The notes below the pieces were generated by a model. That model had not been told where the DNA came from, did no database searches, and saw nothing but the letters and a program-made list of their open reading frames with translations. A program made the position numbers and the translations under genes. Shown in pieces: positions 45,024 through 53,196 of a stretch of DNA of 64,000 bases (the stretch's first letter is position 1; each line of letters begins with the position of its first letter). The DNA is from Variovorax sp. J22P240 (GTDB lineage: Bacteria > Pseudomonadota > Gammaproteobacteria > Burkholderiales > Burkholderiaceae_C): positions 113,361 through 177,360 of the forward strand of contig NZ_JASZYR010000012.1 of NCBI RefSeq assembly GCF_030316855.1, given 5' to 3'.

Positions 45024-45599
45024 TTGAACGACCGCACCCGTCGATTCGAGGCCGCCGCCTTGCCGCACCTGCCCGCCGCGTACAACCTCGCGCGCTGGCT
45101 TCTGCGCGACGACCAGCAGGCCGAGGACGCCGTGCAGGAGGCCTGCCTGCGCGCCTTTCGCTTCTTTGACAACCTGCGCGGCGAAGACGCGCGGCCCTGG
45201 CTGCTGGGCATCGTTCGCAACGCCTGCTACGACTGGATGCGCCAGCATCGCCATCTGGCGGATCAGGTGGAATTCGACGAACTGCGCGACAGCAGCGTCG
45301 ACGAGCCCGGCATCGGGTCGAGCCCGCCGGGCGGGGGCGACCCGGCCGCGCTATGGGAACAGCGTGCGACCGGCCAGCGCGTCGATGCGGCGATCGAGGC
45401 GCTGGCACCGGCCTTTCGCGAGGTGATCGTGCTCCGGGAACTGGAGGACCTGTCGTACGAGGACATCGCGCGCATCGCCGGCATTCCCATCGGCACGGTG
45501 ATGTCGCGCCTGTCGCGTGCCCGTGCCCTGTTGCGCGCCGCGCTTGGCGCGGAGGCGCCTCGCGCGCAGGTTGGAGGAAAGCGTGATGCCAGCAACTGA
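45024..45599 (+). CDS. ECF-type RNA polymerase sigma factor
   Basis: The 191-residue protein has sigma region 2 (AAYNLARWLLRDDQQAEDAVQEACLRAFRFFDNLRG...DWMRQH) and region 4 (ALAPAFREVIVLRELEDLSYEDIARIAGIPIGTVMSRLSRARALLR), with no region 3, as in ECF sigmas. The linker is unusually long and Gly/Pro-rich. The best start is a TTG at 45024 after a strong GGGGAAGGAA site; no ATG fits the family N terminus. Its 3' end overlaps the anti-sigma gene by 14 nt. Confidence 0.92.
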   Translation: MNDRTRRFEAAALPHLPAAYNLARWLLRDDQQAEDAVQEACLRAFRFFDNLRGEDARPWLLGIVRNACYDWMRQHRHLADQVEFDELRDSSVDEPGIGSSPPGGGDPAALWEQRATGQRVDAAIEALAPAFREVIVLRELEDLSYEDIARIAGIPIGTVMSRLSRARALLRAALGAEAPRAQVGGKRDASN

Positions 45600-46266
45600 C
45601 GACGACGAACTCGGACCCCTGATCCGGCGCGAAGCGACGCGACATGCGCCGCCCGCGGCACTGGCCGAGCGCATCCTTGCCGACTTGCACAAGGCAGACG
45701 TGCGTGAACCGCTCCGCCCACAGCGCCGTCCGACTGCGTGGCCCTGGCTTCAGGCCATCACGATGTTCGTCGCAGGTGCCGCCACCGCCTGGGGCATCGC
45801 GCTGGGCCTGCTGGTGATGCCGGCGCAGGAGGTCATGAGCGACTCCATCACCGACAGCCATGTGCGTTCGTTGATGGGATCGCACCTCGCCGATGTGCTG
45901 TCTTCCGACCGCCACACGGTCAAGCCCTGGTTTGCCGGCAAGCTCGATTTCTCGCCGCCCGTGGTCGACCTCGCAGCGGAGGGCCTGCCGCTGATCGGCG
46001 CGCGGCTCGACTACATCGCCGGTCGGTCGGTCGCCGCGCTGGTCTACCAGTCGGGGCCGCACGTCATCAACCTGTTCGTCTGGCCTGCTCCGGATGAAAA
46101 TCCGGCAGCCCCGCAGCTGCTGGCAAGGCGCGGCTACAACCTTGCGCACTGGACGGGAGGCGGCATGCAGGCCTGGGCGGTATCCGACCTGAATCCGGCC
46201 GAACTGCAAGCCTTCGCTACGCTCGTGCGAGATCGAATGGCGACTGCGGAAAGCGCTGCGCGCTGA
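45586..46266 (+). CDS. Probable membrane anti-sigma factor
   Basis: The 226-residue protein has a short cytoplasmic N terminus (about 1-50), one transmembrane segment (about 56-78, AITMFVAGAATAWGIALGLLVMP) and a periplasmic domain. This layout, and the 14-nt overlap with the sigma gene, are the basis for the call. There is no HxxxCxxC zinc motif in the N-terminal part, so it would be a non-zinc type. The periplasmic part (VVDLAAEGLPLIGARLDYIAGRSVAALVYQSGPHVINLFVWP) matches a group annotated as anti-sigma or transmembrane regulators. It ends one base before the urtE stop on the other strand. Confidence 0.82.
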   Translation: MPATDDDELGPLIRREATRHAPPAALAERILADLHKADVREPLRPQRRPTAWPWLQAITMFVAGAATAWGIALGLLVMPAQEVMSDSITDSHVRSLMGSHLADVLSSDRHTVKPWFAGKLDFSPPVVDLAAEGLPLIGARLDYIAGRSVAALVYQSGPHVINLFVWPAPDENPAAPQLLARRGYNLAHWTGGGMQAWAVSDLNPAELQAFATLVRDRMATAESAAR

Positions 46267-46959
46267 TCAGATCGCCACCAGTTGGCGCACGCCCTGCGCT
46301 TCCATGTCCTTGCCGAGGCCGCGCGCGATGACCTCGCCGCGCTCCATCACAAGGTAGTCGTCGGCCAGCTCCTGAGCGAAGTCGTAGTACTGCTCGCAAA
46401 GCACGATCGCCATGTCGCCGCGGTCGGCCAGCATGCGAATCACCCGGCCGATGTCCTTGATGATGCTGGGCTGGATGCCTTCGGTCGGCTCGTCCAGGAT
46501 CAGCAGCTTGGGCTTCGGCGCGAGCGCGCGGGCGATGGCCAGTTGCTGCTGCTGGCCGCCGGAGAGGTCGCCGCCGCGGCGGTTCAACATCTGCTTGAGC
46601 ACCGGGAAGAGCTCGTAAAGCTCCGGAGGGATCGGCGTGCTGCCCAACTTGTAGGCAAGGCCCATGCGCAGGTTCTCCTCGACCGTGAGGCGCGCGAAGA
46701 TCTCGCGGCCCTGCGGGACGAAGCCCATGCCGGCACGGGCTCTTTCGTACGGCGTCCTCTTCTGGATGGGGGCGCCGTCGAACTCGATGCTGCCGCTCTT
46801 GATGGGGACCAGGCCCATGAGGGACTTGAGCAGGGTGGTCTTGCCTACGCCATTGCGGCCCAGGAGTACGGTGACCTTGCCCAGGCGCGCTTCGAAGCCG
46901 ACGTCCCGGAGGATGTGGGAGCCGCCGTAGTACTGGTGGATGTTTTTTACGCTCAGCAT
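46267..46959 (-). CDS. urtE: Urea ABC transporter ATP-binding subunit UrtE
   Basis: The 230-residue ATPase resembles LivF. It has Walker A GRNGVGKTT, Q-loop GFVPQGREIF, signature LSGGQQQQLA, and Walker B LLILDEPTEGIQPSII (the EGIQPSII phrase is typical of UrtE). The ATG at 46959 gives the standard MLSVKNIHQYYGGSHIL N terminus. It is the last gene of the urtA-B-C-D-E operon, 7 nt after urtD. In many relatives ureD-ureABC follow directly, but not here. Confidence 0.95.
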   Translation of the reverse strand: MLSVKNIHQYYGGSHILRDVGFEARLGKVTVLLGRNGVGKTTLLKSLMGLVPIKSGSIEFDGAPIQKRTPYERARAGMGFVPQGREIFARLTVEENLRMGLAYKLGSTPIPPELYELFPVLKQMLNRRGGDLSGGQQQQLAIARALAPKPKLLILDEPTEGIQPSIIKDIGRVIRMLADRGDMAIVLCEQYYDFAQELADDYLVMERGEVIARGLGKDMEAQGVRQLVAI

Positions 46960-46966
46960 GCGATCC

Positions 46967-47842
46967 TCAACGCCCCAGATAAACCTCGATGACACGCTCG
47001 TCGGCCTGGACCTCATCCAGAGTTCCCTGCGCGAGCACGGACCCATCGCACAGCACCGTCACGATCTCCGAGATGGTCCGGATGAAGCTCATGTCGTGCT
47101 CCACCACCATCAACGAATGCTTGCCTTTCAACGACAGGAACAGCTCGGCCGTCCGCGCGGTCTCTTCATCAGTCATTCCCGCGACGGGCTCATCAAGCAG
47201 CAGCAGCTTCGGGTCCTGCATCAGCAGCATCCCGATCTCCAGCCACTGCTTCTGCCCATGGCTCAGATTGCCCGCCAACCGCAACACGCTGCCTTCCAGA
47301 TGAATGGTGTGCAGCACTTCAGCCAGCCGGTCGCACTGCGCCGAATCCAGCCTGAAGAGCATCGACGCCTTCACGCCCTTGTCCGTCTTGAGCGCCAGTT
47401 CGAGGTTCTCGAACACAGTGAGATGCTCGAACACGGTCGGCTTCTGAAACTTTCGTCCGATGCCCAGTTGGGCGATCTCGGCTTCCTTGTGGCGCAGCAG
47501 GTCGATGGTGCTGCCAAAAAAGACGGTGCCTTCGTCGGGACGCGTCTTGCCGGTGATGATGTCCATCATCGTGGTCTTGCCCGCGCCGTTCGGCCCGATG
47601 ATGCAGCGCAACTCGCCCGGTGCGATGTCGAGCGAAAGCTTGTTGATCGCCTTGAAGCCGTCGAAGCTCACGCTCACGTCTTCGAGATAGAGGATGCGGC
47701 CGTGCGTCGTGTCCACTTCGCCCGCCGTCGTGTGTCGGCCGTAGCCTGCCGCGCGGCCGCCCGATTCGGTCTGCAGGGCGTGGTCGAAGGCGATGTGCCT
47801 GGCGACGCGTTCCGCGCCGGCGTCCATCAGGTCGGGGGTCAT
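46967..47842 (-). CDS. urtD: Urea ABC transporter ATP-binding subunit UrtD
   Basis: The 291-residue LivG-type ATPase has Walker A GPNGAGKTT, signature LSHGQKQWLEIG (the HGQKQWLEI form is diagnostic of UrtD), and Walker B LLLLDEPVAGMTDEE. The first 45 residues form a variable extension. Its ATG overlaps the urtC stop by 4 nt. It pairs with UrtE as the energising dimer. Confidence 0.95.
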   Translation of the reverse strand: MTPDLMDAGAERVARHIAFDHALQTESGGRAAGYGRHTTAGEVDTTHGRILYLEDVSVSFDGFKAINKLSLDIAPGELRCIIGPNGAGKTTMMDIITGKTRPDEGTVFFGSTIDLLRHKEAEIAQLGIGRKFQKPTVFEHLTVFENLELALKTDKGVKASMLFRLDSAQCDRLAEVLHTIHLEGSVLRLAGNLSHGQKQWLEIGMLLMQDPKLLLLDEPVAGMTDEETARTAELFLSLKGKHSLMVVEHDMSFIRTISEIVTVLCDGSVLAQGTLDEVQADERVIEVYLGR

Positions 47843-49056
47843 GCGCGCGCTCCCTTCGGTTCGACGGCAAGGGGGGGCGTGAGCGCAGCCGGCTCGACGC
47901 CCTGCTCCGCCGCCATGGCGCGCTGCACCTCGCGGCGGCCTTCGCTCGGCGCGGCCTTCTCCCTCGTCGCCCATTTCTTGACCAGGCCGACGATGCCGTT
48001 GGGCAAGAACAGCGTCACGGCAATGAACAGTGCCCCGAGGAAGTACAGCCAGTACTCGGGATAAGCCACGGTGAGCCAGCTCTTCGCCCCGTTGACGATG
48101 AAGGCGCCGATGATCGGCCCGATCAGCGTCGCGCGACCGCCGACCGCCGCCCAGATCGCGATCTCGATCGAGTTGGCCGCACTCATCTCGCCGGGGTTGA
48201 TGATGCCGACCTGCGGCACGTAGAGCGCGCCGGCCACGCCGCACATGACGGCAGAGATGACCCAGATCGTGAGCTTGTAGCCCAGCGGGTTGTAGCCCGA
48301 GAACATCACGCGCGACTCGGCATCGCGAATCGCCTGCAGCACGCGGCCGAATTTGCTGCCGATCAGCCACTTGGAGAAAAGGAAGAAGCCGAGCAGCGTC
48401 AGGCCCGTGAGCACGAAGAGCGTCATCCGCATCTCCTGCGTCGCCAACGGAATGCCCAGGATGCGCTTGAAGTCCGTGAAGCCGTTGTTGCCGCCGAAGC
48501 CCGTCTCGTTGCGGAAGAAAAGCAGCATCGCCGCGAATGTCATTGCCTGCGTGATGATCGAGAAGTACACGCCCTTGATGCGCGAACGGAAGGCGAAGAA
48601 GCCGAACACGAAGGCGATGAGGCCCGGCACCGCGACGATCAGGATGAGCGTGGCGATGAAGCTGTCGCTGAAGGTCCAGTGCCAGGGCAGCGTCTTCCAG
48701 TCGAGGAACACCATGAAGTCCGGCAGGTCGCTCTTGTAGTTGCCGTCGCGGCCGATCTGGCGCATGAGGTACATGCCCATCATGTAGCCGCCCAGCGCGA
48801 AGAAGAGGCCGTGGCCCAGCGAGAGGATGCCGGTGTAGCCCCAGATCAGGTCCATGGCCAGCGCGCAGATGGCGTAGCACATGATCTTGCCGACCAGAGC
48901 CACGGCGTAGTCGCTCATGTGCAGCGCGCCGCCGGGGGGCACCACGATGTTGAGCACGGGCGCGAGGGCGCAGACGACGATCAGCACGACGAAGAAGGTG
49001 GTCCAGCCCTTGCCGCTGAGCAGCGGGCCCTTGGAAGGAAGTACGACTTTGCTCAT
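47839..49056 (-). CDS. urtC: Urea ABC transporter permease UrtC
   Basis: The 405-residue LivM-type permease has about ten membrane helices and the UrtC phrases LIWGYTGILSLGHGLFFALGGYMMGMYLM and FRNETGFGGNNGFTDFK. A C-terminal cytoplasmic tail (about 45 residues) is Ala/Glu-rich. Start and stop each overlap the neighbours by 4 nt, which indicates translational coupling with urtB and urtD. Confidence 0.95.
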   Translation of the reverse strand: MSKVVLPSKGPLLSGKGWTTFFVVLIVVCALAPVLNIVVPPGGALHMSDYAVALVGKIMCYAICALAMDLIWGYTGILSLGHGLFFALGGYMMGMYLMRQIGRDGNYKSDLPDFMVFLDWKTLPWHWTFSDSFIATLILIVAVPGLIAFVFGFFAFRSRIKGVYFSIITQAMTFAAMLLFFRNETGFGGNNGFTDFKRILGIPLATQEMRMTLFVLTGLTLLGFFLFSKWLIGSKFGRVLQAIRDAESRVMFSGYNPLGYKLTIWVISAVMCGVAGALYVPQVGIINPGEMSAANSIEIAIWAAVGGRATLIGPIIGAFIVNGAKSWLTVAYPEYWLYFLGALFIAVTLFLPNGIVGLVKKWATREKAAPSEGRREVQRAMAAEQGVEPAALTPPLAVEPKGARA

Positions 49057-50633
49057 GCCTCGGCACTCCGGCCCTTCACCGCGAAGATTCCTTGCGGACG
49101 CTTCTGGATGAAGATGATGATGAAGACGAGCACCGCGATCTTCGCGAGCACCGCACCGGCCCAGCCTTCGATGAACTTGTTCAGGATGCCCAGGCCCATG
49201 GCCGCGTACACTGTTCCGGCGAGCTGGCCGACACCGCCCATCACGACCACCATGAACGAATCGACGATGTAGCTCTGGCCCAGATCCGGGCCGACGTTGC
49301 CGATCTGCGAAAGCGCGCAACCCGCAAGCCCCGCGATGCCGGAGCCCAGCGCGAAGGCGTAGGTGTCGATGCGCGCCGTATTGACGCCCATGCAGGAGGC
49401 GATCGGCCGGTTCTGCGTCACGCCACGCACGAAGAGCCCCAGCCGCGTGCGACCGATCAGCCATCCCATCGCGAGCAGCACCAGGCCCGCGAAGATGATG
49501 ATGCAGATGCGGTTCCATGGCAGCGTCACGTTGCTCAGCATGGTGAAGCCGCCGCTCATCCATGCGGGATTCTCAACGCCGACATTCTGCGCACCGAAGA
49601 GCGAGCGCACCAGTTGCTGCAGCATCAGGCTGATGCCCCAGGTGGCGAGCAGCGTTTCGAGCGGCCGGCCGTAGAGGAAGCGGATCACGCCGCGTTCGAG
49701 CACCGCACCGACCAGCGCCGAGGCGAGGAAGGCAACCGGGATTGCCGCGACCAGGTACCAGCCGAAGGCCGACTCCGGGAAGTAGCGCTGGAAGATGCCC
49801 TGCATGACGTAGGTCGCGTAGGCGCCGATCATCATCAATTCGCCGTGCGCCATGTTGATCACACCCATCAGCCCGTAGGTGATGGCGAGACCCAGAGCGG
49901 CAAGAAGCAGCACCGAGCCGAGGCTGATGCCGCTGAAGATCGCGTTGATGCGGTCGCCCCAGACGAGCGATCCGTCGATGCTGCTGATCGACGAGACGAT
50001 GGCCGCCTTGACGTCCGCTTCGGTCTCTTCGGCGAGGCGCTGGTTGAGCAGCAGCTTGGTGTCGGGGCTGCGGCTCTCTCCAAGGTCCTTGGCCGCGACC
50101 AGCCGCTTGCCCTTGTCCGCGCTGCTGAGCATGCTGGCTGCACGCACCAGTTCGAGTTGTGCCTTGATCTTCGGATTCGTTTCGGCAGCCAGCGCCTTCT
50201 CGACCAACGGCAACCGCGACTCGTCGGGCTCCTTGAACAGCGCCTGCGCCGCTTCCGCGCGCACCGCGTCGTCCTTGCTCGTGAGCTTGAGCGCAGCCTG
50301 CGCCGCATCGAGCGCGCCACGCATCATGTTGTTGTTGACCACGTCCTCGGCATCGTCGGGCAGCTTCTGCTCCGCGCCTGTGACCGGATCGTAGGCCTTG
50401 TCGTCCTTGATGACGAAGACCTTGCTCTCAGTGAACTTGACCGCGTCGTCCGACATCGCCTGGATGAAGGCAGCAGTCTTCTCGTCAGCCGTCGCAACGG
50501 CCTTGTTGAGCGCCGCAATGCGCGCTTCGGATTCGCCAGAAGCGATGGCCTTCGCCTCATCGGTCGTCAGCGCGTGGGCCGGAATGTTCGTCAGCAGCAA
50601 CAGTGCCGCTGCGCAGAGGTAGATAAGACGCAT
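49053..50633 (-). CDS. urtB: Urea ABC transporter permease UrtB, long form
   Basis: This is a 526-residue LivH-type permease. The C-terminal part (about 220-526) is the membrane domain (GLAITYGLMGVINMAHGELMMIGAYATYV and FALGSGIAGLAGCALSQIGNVGPDLGQSYIVDSFMVVVMGGVGQLAGT). The first 210 residues are a periplasmic extension with a signal peptide and helical repeats, a feature of proteobacterial UrtB. The ATG at 50633 gives the signal peptide MRLIYLCAAALLLLTNIPAHA. An intergenic repeat separates it from urtA. Confidence 0.95.
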   Translation of the reverse strand: MRLIYLCAAALLLLTNIPAHALTTDEAKAIASGESEARIAALNKAVATADEKTAAFIQAMSDDAVKFTESKVFVIKDDKAYDPVTGAEQKLPDDAEDVVNNNMMRGALDAAQAALKLTSKDDAVRAEAAQALFKEPDESRLPLVEKALAAETNPKIKAQLELVRAASMLSSADKGKRLVAAKDLGESRSPDTKLLLNQRLAEETEADVKAAIVSSISSIDGSLVWGDRINAIFSGISLGSVLLLAALGLAITYGLMGVINMAHGELMMIGAYATYVMQGIFQRYFPESAFGWYLVAAIPVAFLASALVGAVLERGVIRFLYGRPLETLLATWGISLMLQQLVRSLFGAQNVGVENPAWMSGGFTMLSNVTLPWNRICIIIFAGLVLLAMGWLIGRTRLGLFVRGVTQNRPIASCMGVNTARIDTYAFALGSGIAGLAGCALSQIGNVGPDLGQSYIVDSFMVVVMGGVGQLAGTVYAAMGLGILNKFIEGWAGAVLAKIAVLVFIIIFIQKRPQGIFAVKGRSAEA

Positions 50634-50668
50634 AGATGTGTGACGGCCGTTCTCAGTTTCCAGAAACA

Positions 50669-50750
50669 CCGCGGGCCGGCTCTGCCGGCCCGCTGGTGTT
50701 GCCCCCTGAAAGGGGGTGTCCGAGCCACACGAAGTGGGCGAGGCTGGGGG
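50669..50750 (+). repeat. Intergenic repeat, copy 4
   Basis: This variant copy begins CCGCGGGCCGGCTCTGCCGG and continues with TTGCCCCCTGAAAGGGGGTG, GAGCCACACGAAGTG and GAGGCTGGGGG. It ends right at the urtA stop codon, in the same relation as copy 3 to the Rieske gene. It lies inside the urt operon. Confidence 0.7.
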
Positions 50751-52019
50751 TTAGAGTGACTTTCCGGCAGGCTGGTCAGGCTTCTTGTCGTTGCCCTCGA
50801 TGTACGGGCTCCACGGCTTGGCCTTGACCGGACCCGGCGTCTTCCACACCACGTTGAACTGGCCGTCGGCCTTGATCTCGCCGATGAACACGCTCTTGTG
50901 CAGGTGGTGGTTCTTCTCGTCCATCTTCGAGACGATGCCCGAGGGTGCCGTGAAGGTCTGGCCGGCCATCGCGGCGATCACCTTGTCGGTGTCGGTGCTC
51001 TTGGCCTTCTCGACTGCCTGCTTCCACATGTGGATGCCGATCCAGGTGGCTTCCATCGGGTCGTTGGTCAGCGGCTTGTCCTTGTGGCCGGCGATGTTCT
51101 TGGCCTTGGCGTAGTCGCTCCATTGCTTGATGAACGCCGTGTTGGTCGGGTTCTTGATGCTCATGAAGTAGTTCCACGCAGCCAAGTGGCCGACCAGCGG
51201 CTTGGTGTCCACGCCGCGCAGTTCTTCCTCGCCGACCGAGAAGGCGACCACAGGCACGTCCTTGGCCTTCAGGCCGGCGTTGCCGAGTTCCTTGTAGAAG
51301 GGCACGTTGGAGTCGCCGTTGATGGTCGAGACCACTGCGGTCTTGCCGCCGGCCGAGAACTTCTTGATGTCGGCGACGATGGTCTGGTAATCGCTGTGGC
51401 CGAAGGGCGTGTACTTCTCGTCGATGTCCTTGTCGGCCACGCCCTTGCTCTTCAGGTAGGCACGCAGGATCTTGTTGGTGGTGCGCGGATAGACGTAGTC
51501 GGTGCCCAGCAGCACCCAGCGCTTGGCGCCGCCGCCTTCCTTGCTCATCAGGTAGTCGACGGCCGGAATGGCTTGCTGGTTCGGCGCGGCACCGGTGTAG
51601 AACACGTTCTTGCTGAGTTCTTCGCCTTCGTACTGCACGGGGTAGAACAGCAGGCCGTTCATTTCCTCGACGACCGGCAGCACCGACTTGCGCGAGACCG
51701 AGGTCCAGCAGCCGAAGATCACCGAAACCTTGTCCTGGCCGAGCAGCTGCTTGGTCTTTTCAGCGAAGAGGGGCCAGTTGGAAGCCGGGTCGACCACCAC
51801 GGGCTCGAGCTTCTTGCCGAGCACGCCGCCCTTGGCGTTGATGTCATCGATGGCCATCAGCACCGTGTCCTTCAACACGGTCTCCGAGATCGCCATCGTG
51901 CCGGAGAGCGAGTGCAGCACGCCGACCTTGATGGTGTCCTGTGCGAAAGCAGGCGCGGCAGAAAGGCTCGCCAGAGCGACAGCGGCGGTGAGCGCCTTGA
52001 GGGTGAAACGACGTTGCAT
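50751..52019 (-). CDS. urtA: Urea ABC transporter substrate-binding protein UrtA
   Basis: The 422-residue periplasmic protein has a signal peptide (about 1-26, ending SAAPAFAQD). UrtA phrases are DTIKVGVLHSLSGTMAISE, IFGCWTSVSRKSVLPVVEEMNGLLFYPVQYEGEE, YTGAAPNQQAIPAVDYLM and DPMEATWIGIHMWKQAVEKA. It binds urea (or short amides) for the UrtBCDE importer. The GGAGAAGGAAATC region before the ATG contains the ribosome site. It is first in the operon; an inverted repeat 70 nt upstream may regulate it. Confidence 0.96.
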   Translation of the reverse strand: MQRRFTLKALTAAVALASLSAAPAFAQDTIKVGVLHSLSGTMAISETVLKDTVLMAIDDINAKGGVLGKKLEPVVVDPASNWPLFAEKTKQLLGQDKVSVIFGCWTSVSRKSVLPVVEEMNGLLFYPVQYEGEELSKNVFYTGAAPNQQAIPAVDYLMSKEGGGAKRWVLLGTDYVYPRTTNKILRAYLKSKGVADKDIDEKYTPFGHSDYQTIVADIKKFSAGGKTAVVSTINGDSNVPFYKELGNAGLKAKDVPVVAFSVGEEELRGVDTKPLVGHLAAWNYFMSIKNPTNTAFIKQWSDYAKAKNIAGHKDKPLTNDPMEATWIGIHMWKQAVEKAKSTDTDKVIAAMAGQTFTAPSGIVSKMDEKNHHLHKSVFIGEIKADGQFNVVWKTPGPVKAKPWSPYIEGNDKKPDQPAGKSL

Positions 52020-52089
52020 GGTGATTTCCTTCTCCTGGTGTGGTGTGAACGATGGAGAGGAGTCTGCGGAAGAGGTCTCGGGGCGGGAA

Positions 52090-52105
52090 TACGCCGGGTG
52101 GCGTA
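52090..52105. promoter_or_regulatory. Inverted repeat upstream of urtA
   Basis: TACGCC-GGGT-GGCGTA has perfect 6-bp arms and lies 70 nt before the urtA start. I could not match it to the NtrC consensus, and no clear sigma-54 promoter is visible, so its role is open. The rest of the 304-nt gap (52020-52323) is filled by intergenic repeats 5 and 6. Confidence 0.35.
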
Positions 52106-52114
52106 CGGGGGTTT

Positions 52115-52202
52115 GCTCGCCCCCAGGTCGGGCTCACTGCGTGTAGCCCTCCCACCCCCTGCCGGGGGCGAAGCCGGCGGCCCGGCAAAGCCGGTTCCGC
52201 GG
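52115..52202 (-). repeat. Intergenic repeat, copy 5
   Basis: This is a minus-oriented module upstream of urtA. On the plus strand it reads GCTCGCCCCCAGG, then CACCCCCTGCCGGGGGCG and GGCCCGGCAAAGCCGGTTCC. Part of the CACACGAAGTG box is altered. It is followed after 31 nt by copy 6 in the opposite orientation. Confidence 0.65.
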
Positions 52203-52233
52203 CTGCCCCCGATGTGCGCGCACCTCTGTTTCC

Positions 52234-52315
52234 CGGCCGGCGAAGCCAGGGCCGCCGGTTGCCCCCGGTCGGGGGTGTCCGAGCCACACGAAGCGGGCAA
52301 GGCTGGGGGCGAGCT
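52234..52315 (+). repeat. Intergenic repeat, copy 6
   Basis: This plus-oriented copy has a diverged start (GGCCGGCGAAGCCAGGGCCG) but a well-kept second half: TTGCCCCCGGTCGGGGGTG, GAGCCACACGAAGCG and AAGGCTGGGGGCGAGCT. It ends 8 nt before the lipase stop codon. Confidence 0.65.
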
Positions 52316-52323
52316 AGAAGGCT

Positions 52324-53172
52324 CTAAAAGAACCCTCGCGCGTAATTGATCGGTGCGTGGTCCGCCAACTCGCGCAGCAGCACGGCGCCGGGCTTCCATG
52401 CATGTTCCGTCGCATAGCGGGCGCGGCCCTCGATGCGATCTGCCTCGATCATGGGCGGCGCCGGATCGTCGACGCAGACGCCGTCCAGGCAGGTGATGTA
52501 AGTCACCGCGCCGGCATGCGCATAGAACGACAGGGCCGGCGGCAACTGCGTCACCACGTCGCATCCATCGACGAGGCGCACGATGTTCGTCTCCGCCAGC
52601 GCCGCCACGAAATCCGCGTCACCCACGCGGGGTGAGCCGAGCGTAACGAGCAATTCCGGCCGCAGCACTGTCGTGGTCAAGGTGGCGAGCGCCGCACCCA
52701 GACTGTGGCCGGCAAGGATCAGGCGGCTTCGGCTGATTCCCTCGCCCGCCAGCCATTCGCTCAACTGCGGCATGACGCCACGTGCCGCCTTGGCGAAGCC
52801 GGCGTGCGCTCGGCCGCCGCTTTCGCTCCAGGCCGACTGCTGCGCCTGCAGATTGGTCGCGAGGTGGCGGATTTCATCGGGCTGGGTGCCGCGGAAGGCG
52901 ATGAGCGCACTGCGGTCGCCTGCATGCAAGGTGCCGAACGCAAAGGTCGCGCCATCCAGGAACAGCGTCGGGGCACCGAAGCCTGCGTTGGCCAGCGCGT
53001 CGGTCAGTCGCAGTTGCTCGGCCTCGGACGTCTCGGCGCGGTAGTACGCCAGGCGGGAAGCCTCGATGGCCCATTGCGTGGGCGTGTAATTGCGGCCCTG
53101 CTCGAACAACGCCTCATGCCGCTCGGGCGAATAAAGCGCCGATCGGCTTGCGTCGTAGGAGATGAGGGGCAT
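52324..53172 (-). CDS. Class 3 lipase-family alpha/beta hydrolase
   Basis: The 282-residue protein has the lipase nucleophile elbow GHSLG (in LILAGHSLGAALATL, about residue 155), the FRGTQPDEI oxyanion region and a late LVDGCDVVTQLP with the likely acid Asp. It has no signal peptide. The family hydrolyses acylglycerols; the natural substrate is not evident. It is followed by the repeats upstream of urtA and preceded, 24 nt away, by the PHB-depolymerase-like gene, so the two hydrolases may form an operon. Confidence 0.82.
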   Translation of the reverse strand: MPLISYDASRSALYSPERHEALFEQGRNYTPTQWAIEASRLAYYRAETSEAEQLRLTDALANAGFGAPTLFLDGATFAFGTLHAGDRSALIAFRGTQPDEIRHLATNLQAQQSAWSESGGRAHAGFAKAARGVMPQLSEWLAGEGISRSRLILAGHSLGAALATLTTTVLRPELLVTLGSPRVGDADFVAALAETNIVRLVDGCDVVTQLPPALSFYAHAGAVTYITCLDGVCVDDPAPPMIEADRIEGRARYATEHAWKPGAVLLRELADHAPINYARGFF

Positions 53173-53196
53173 GGGCTGGAGCCTCGCGCATCCACT

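Noticed and set aside
42601..46209. A continuous minus-strand open frame of about 1200 codons
   Set aside because: Only its last 314 codons encode the DedA-rhodanese protein. The rest runs antisense or out of frame through the beta-propeller and sigma/anti-sigma genes, an effect of high GC content.
52115..52315. Two opposed repeats that could be the ends of an insertion sequence
   Set aside because: There is no transposase between them (31 nt) and no target duplication. They are two copies of the dispersed intergenic repeat.
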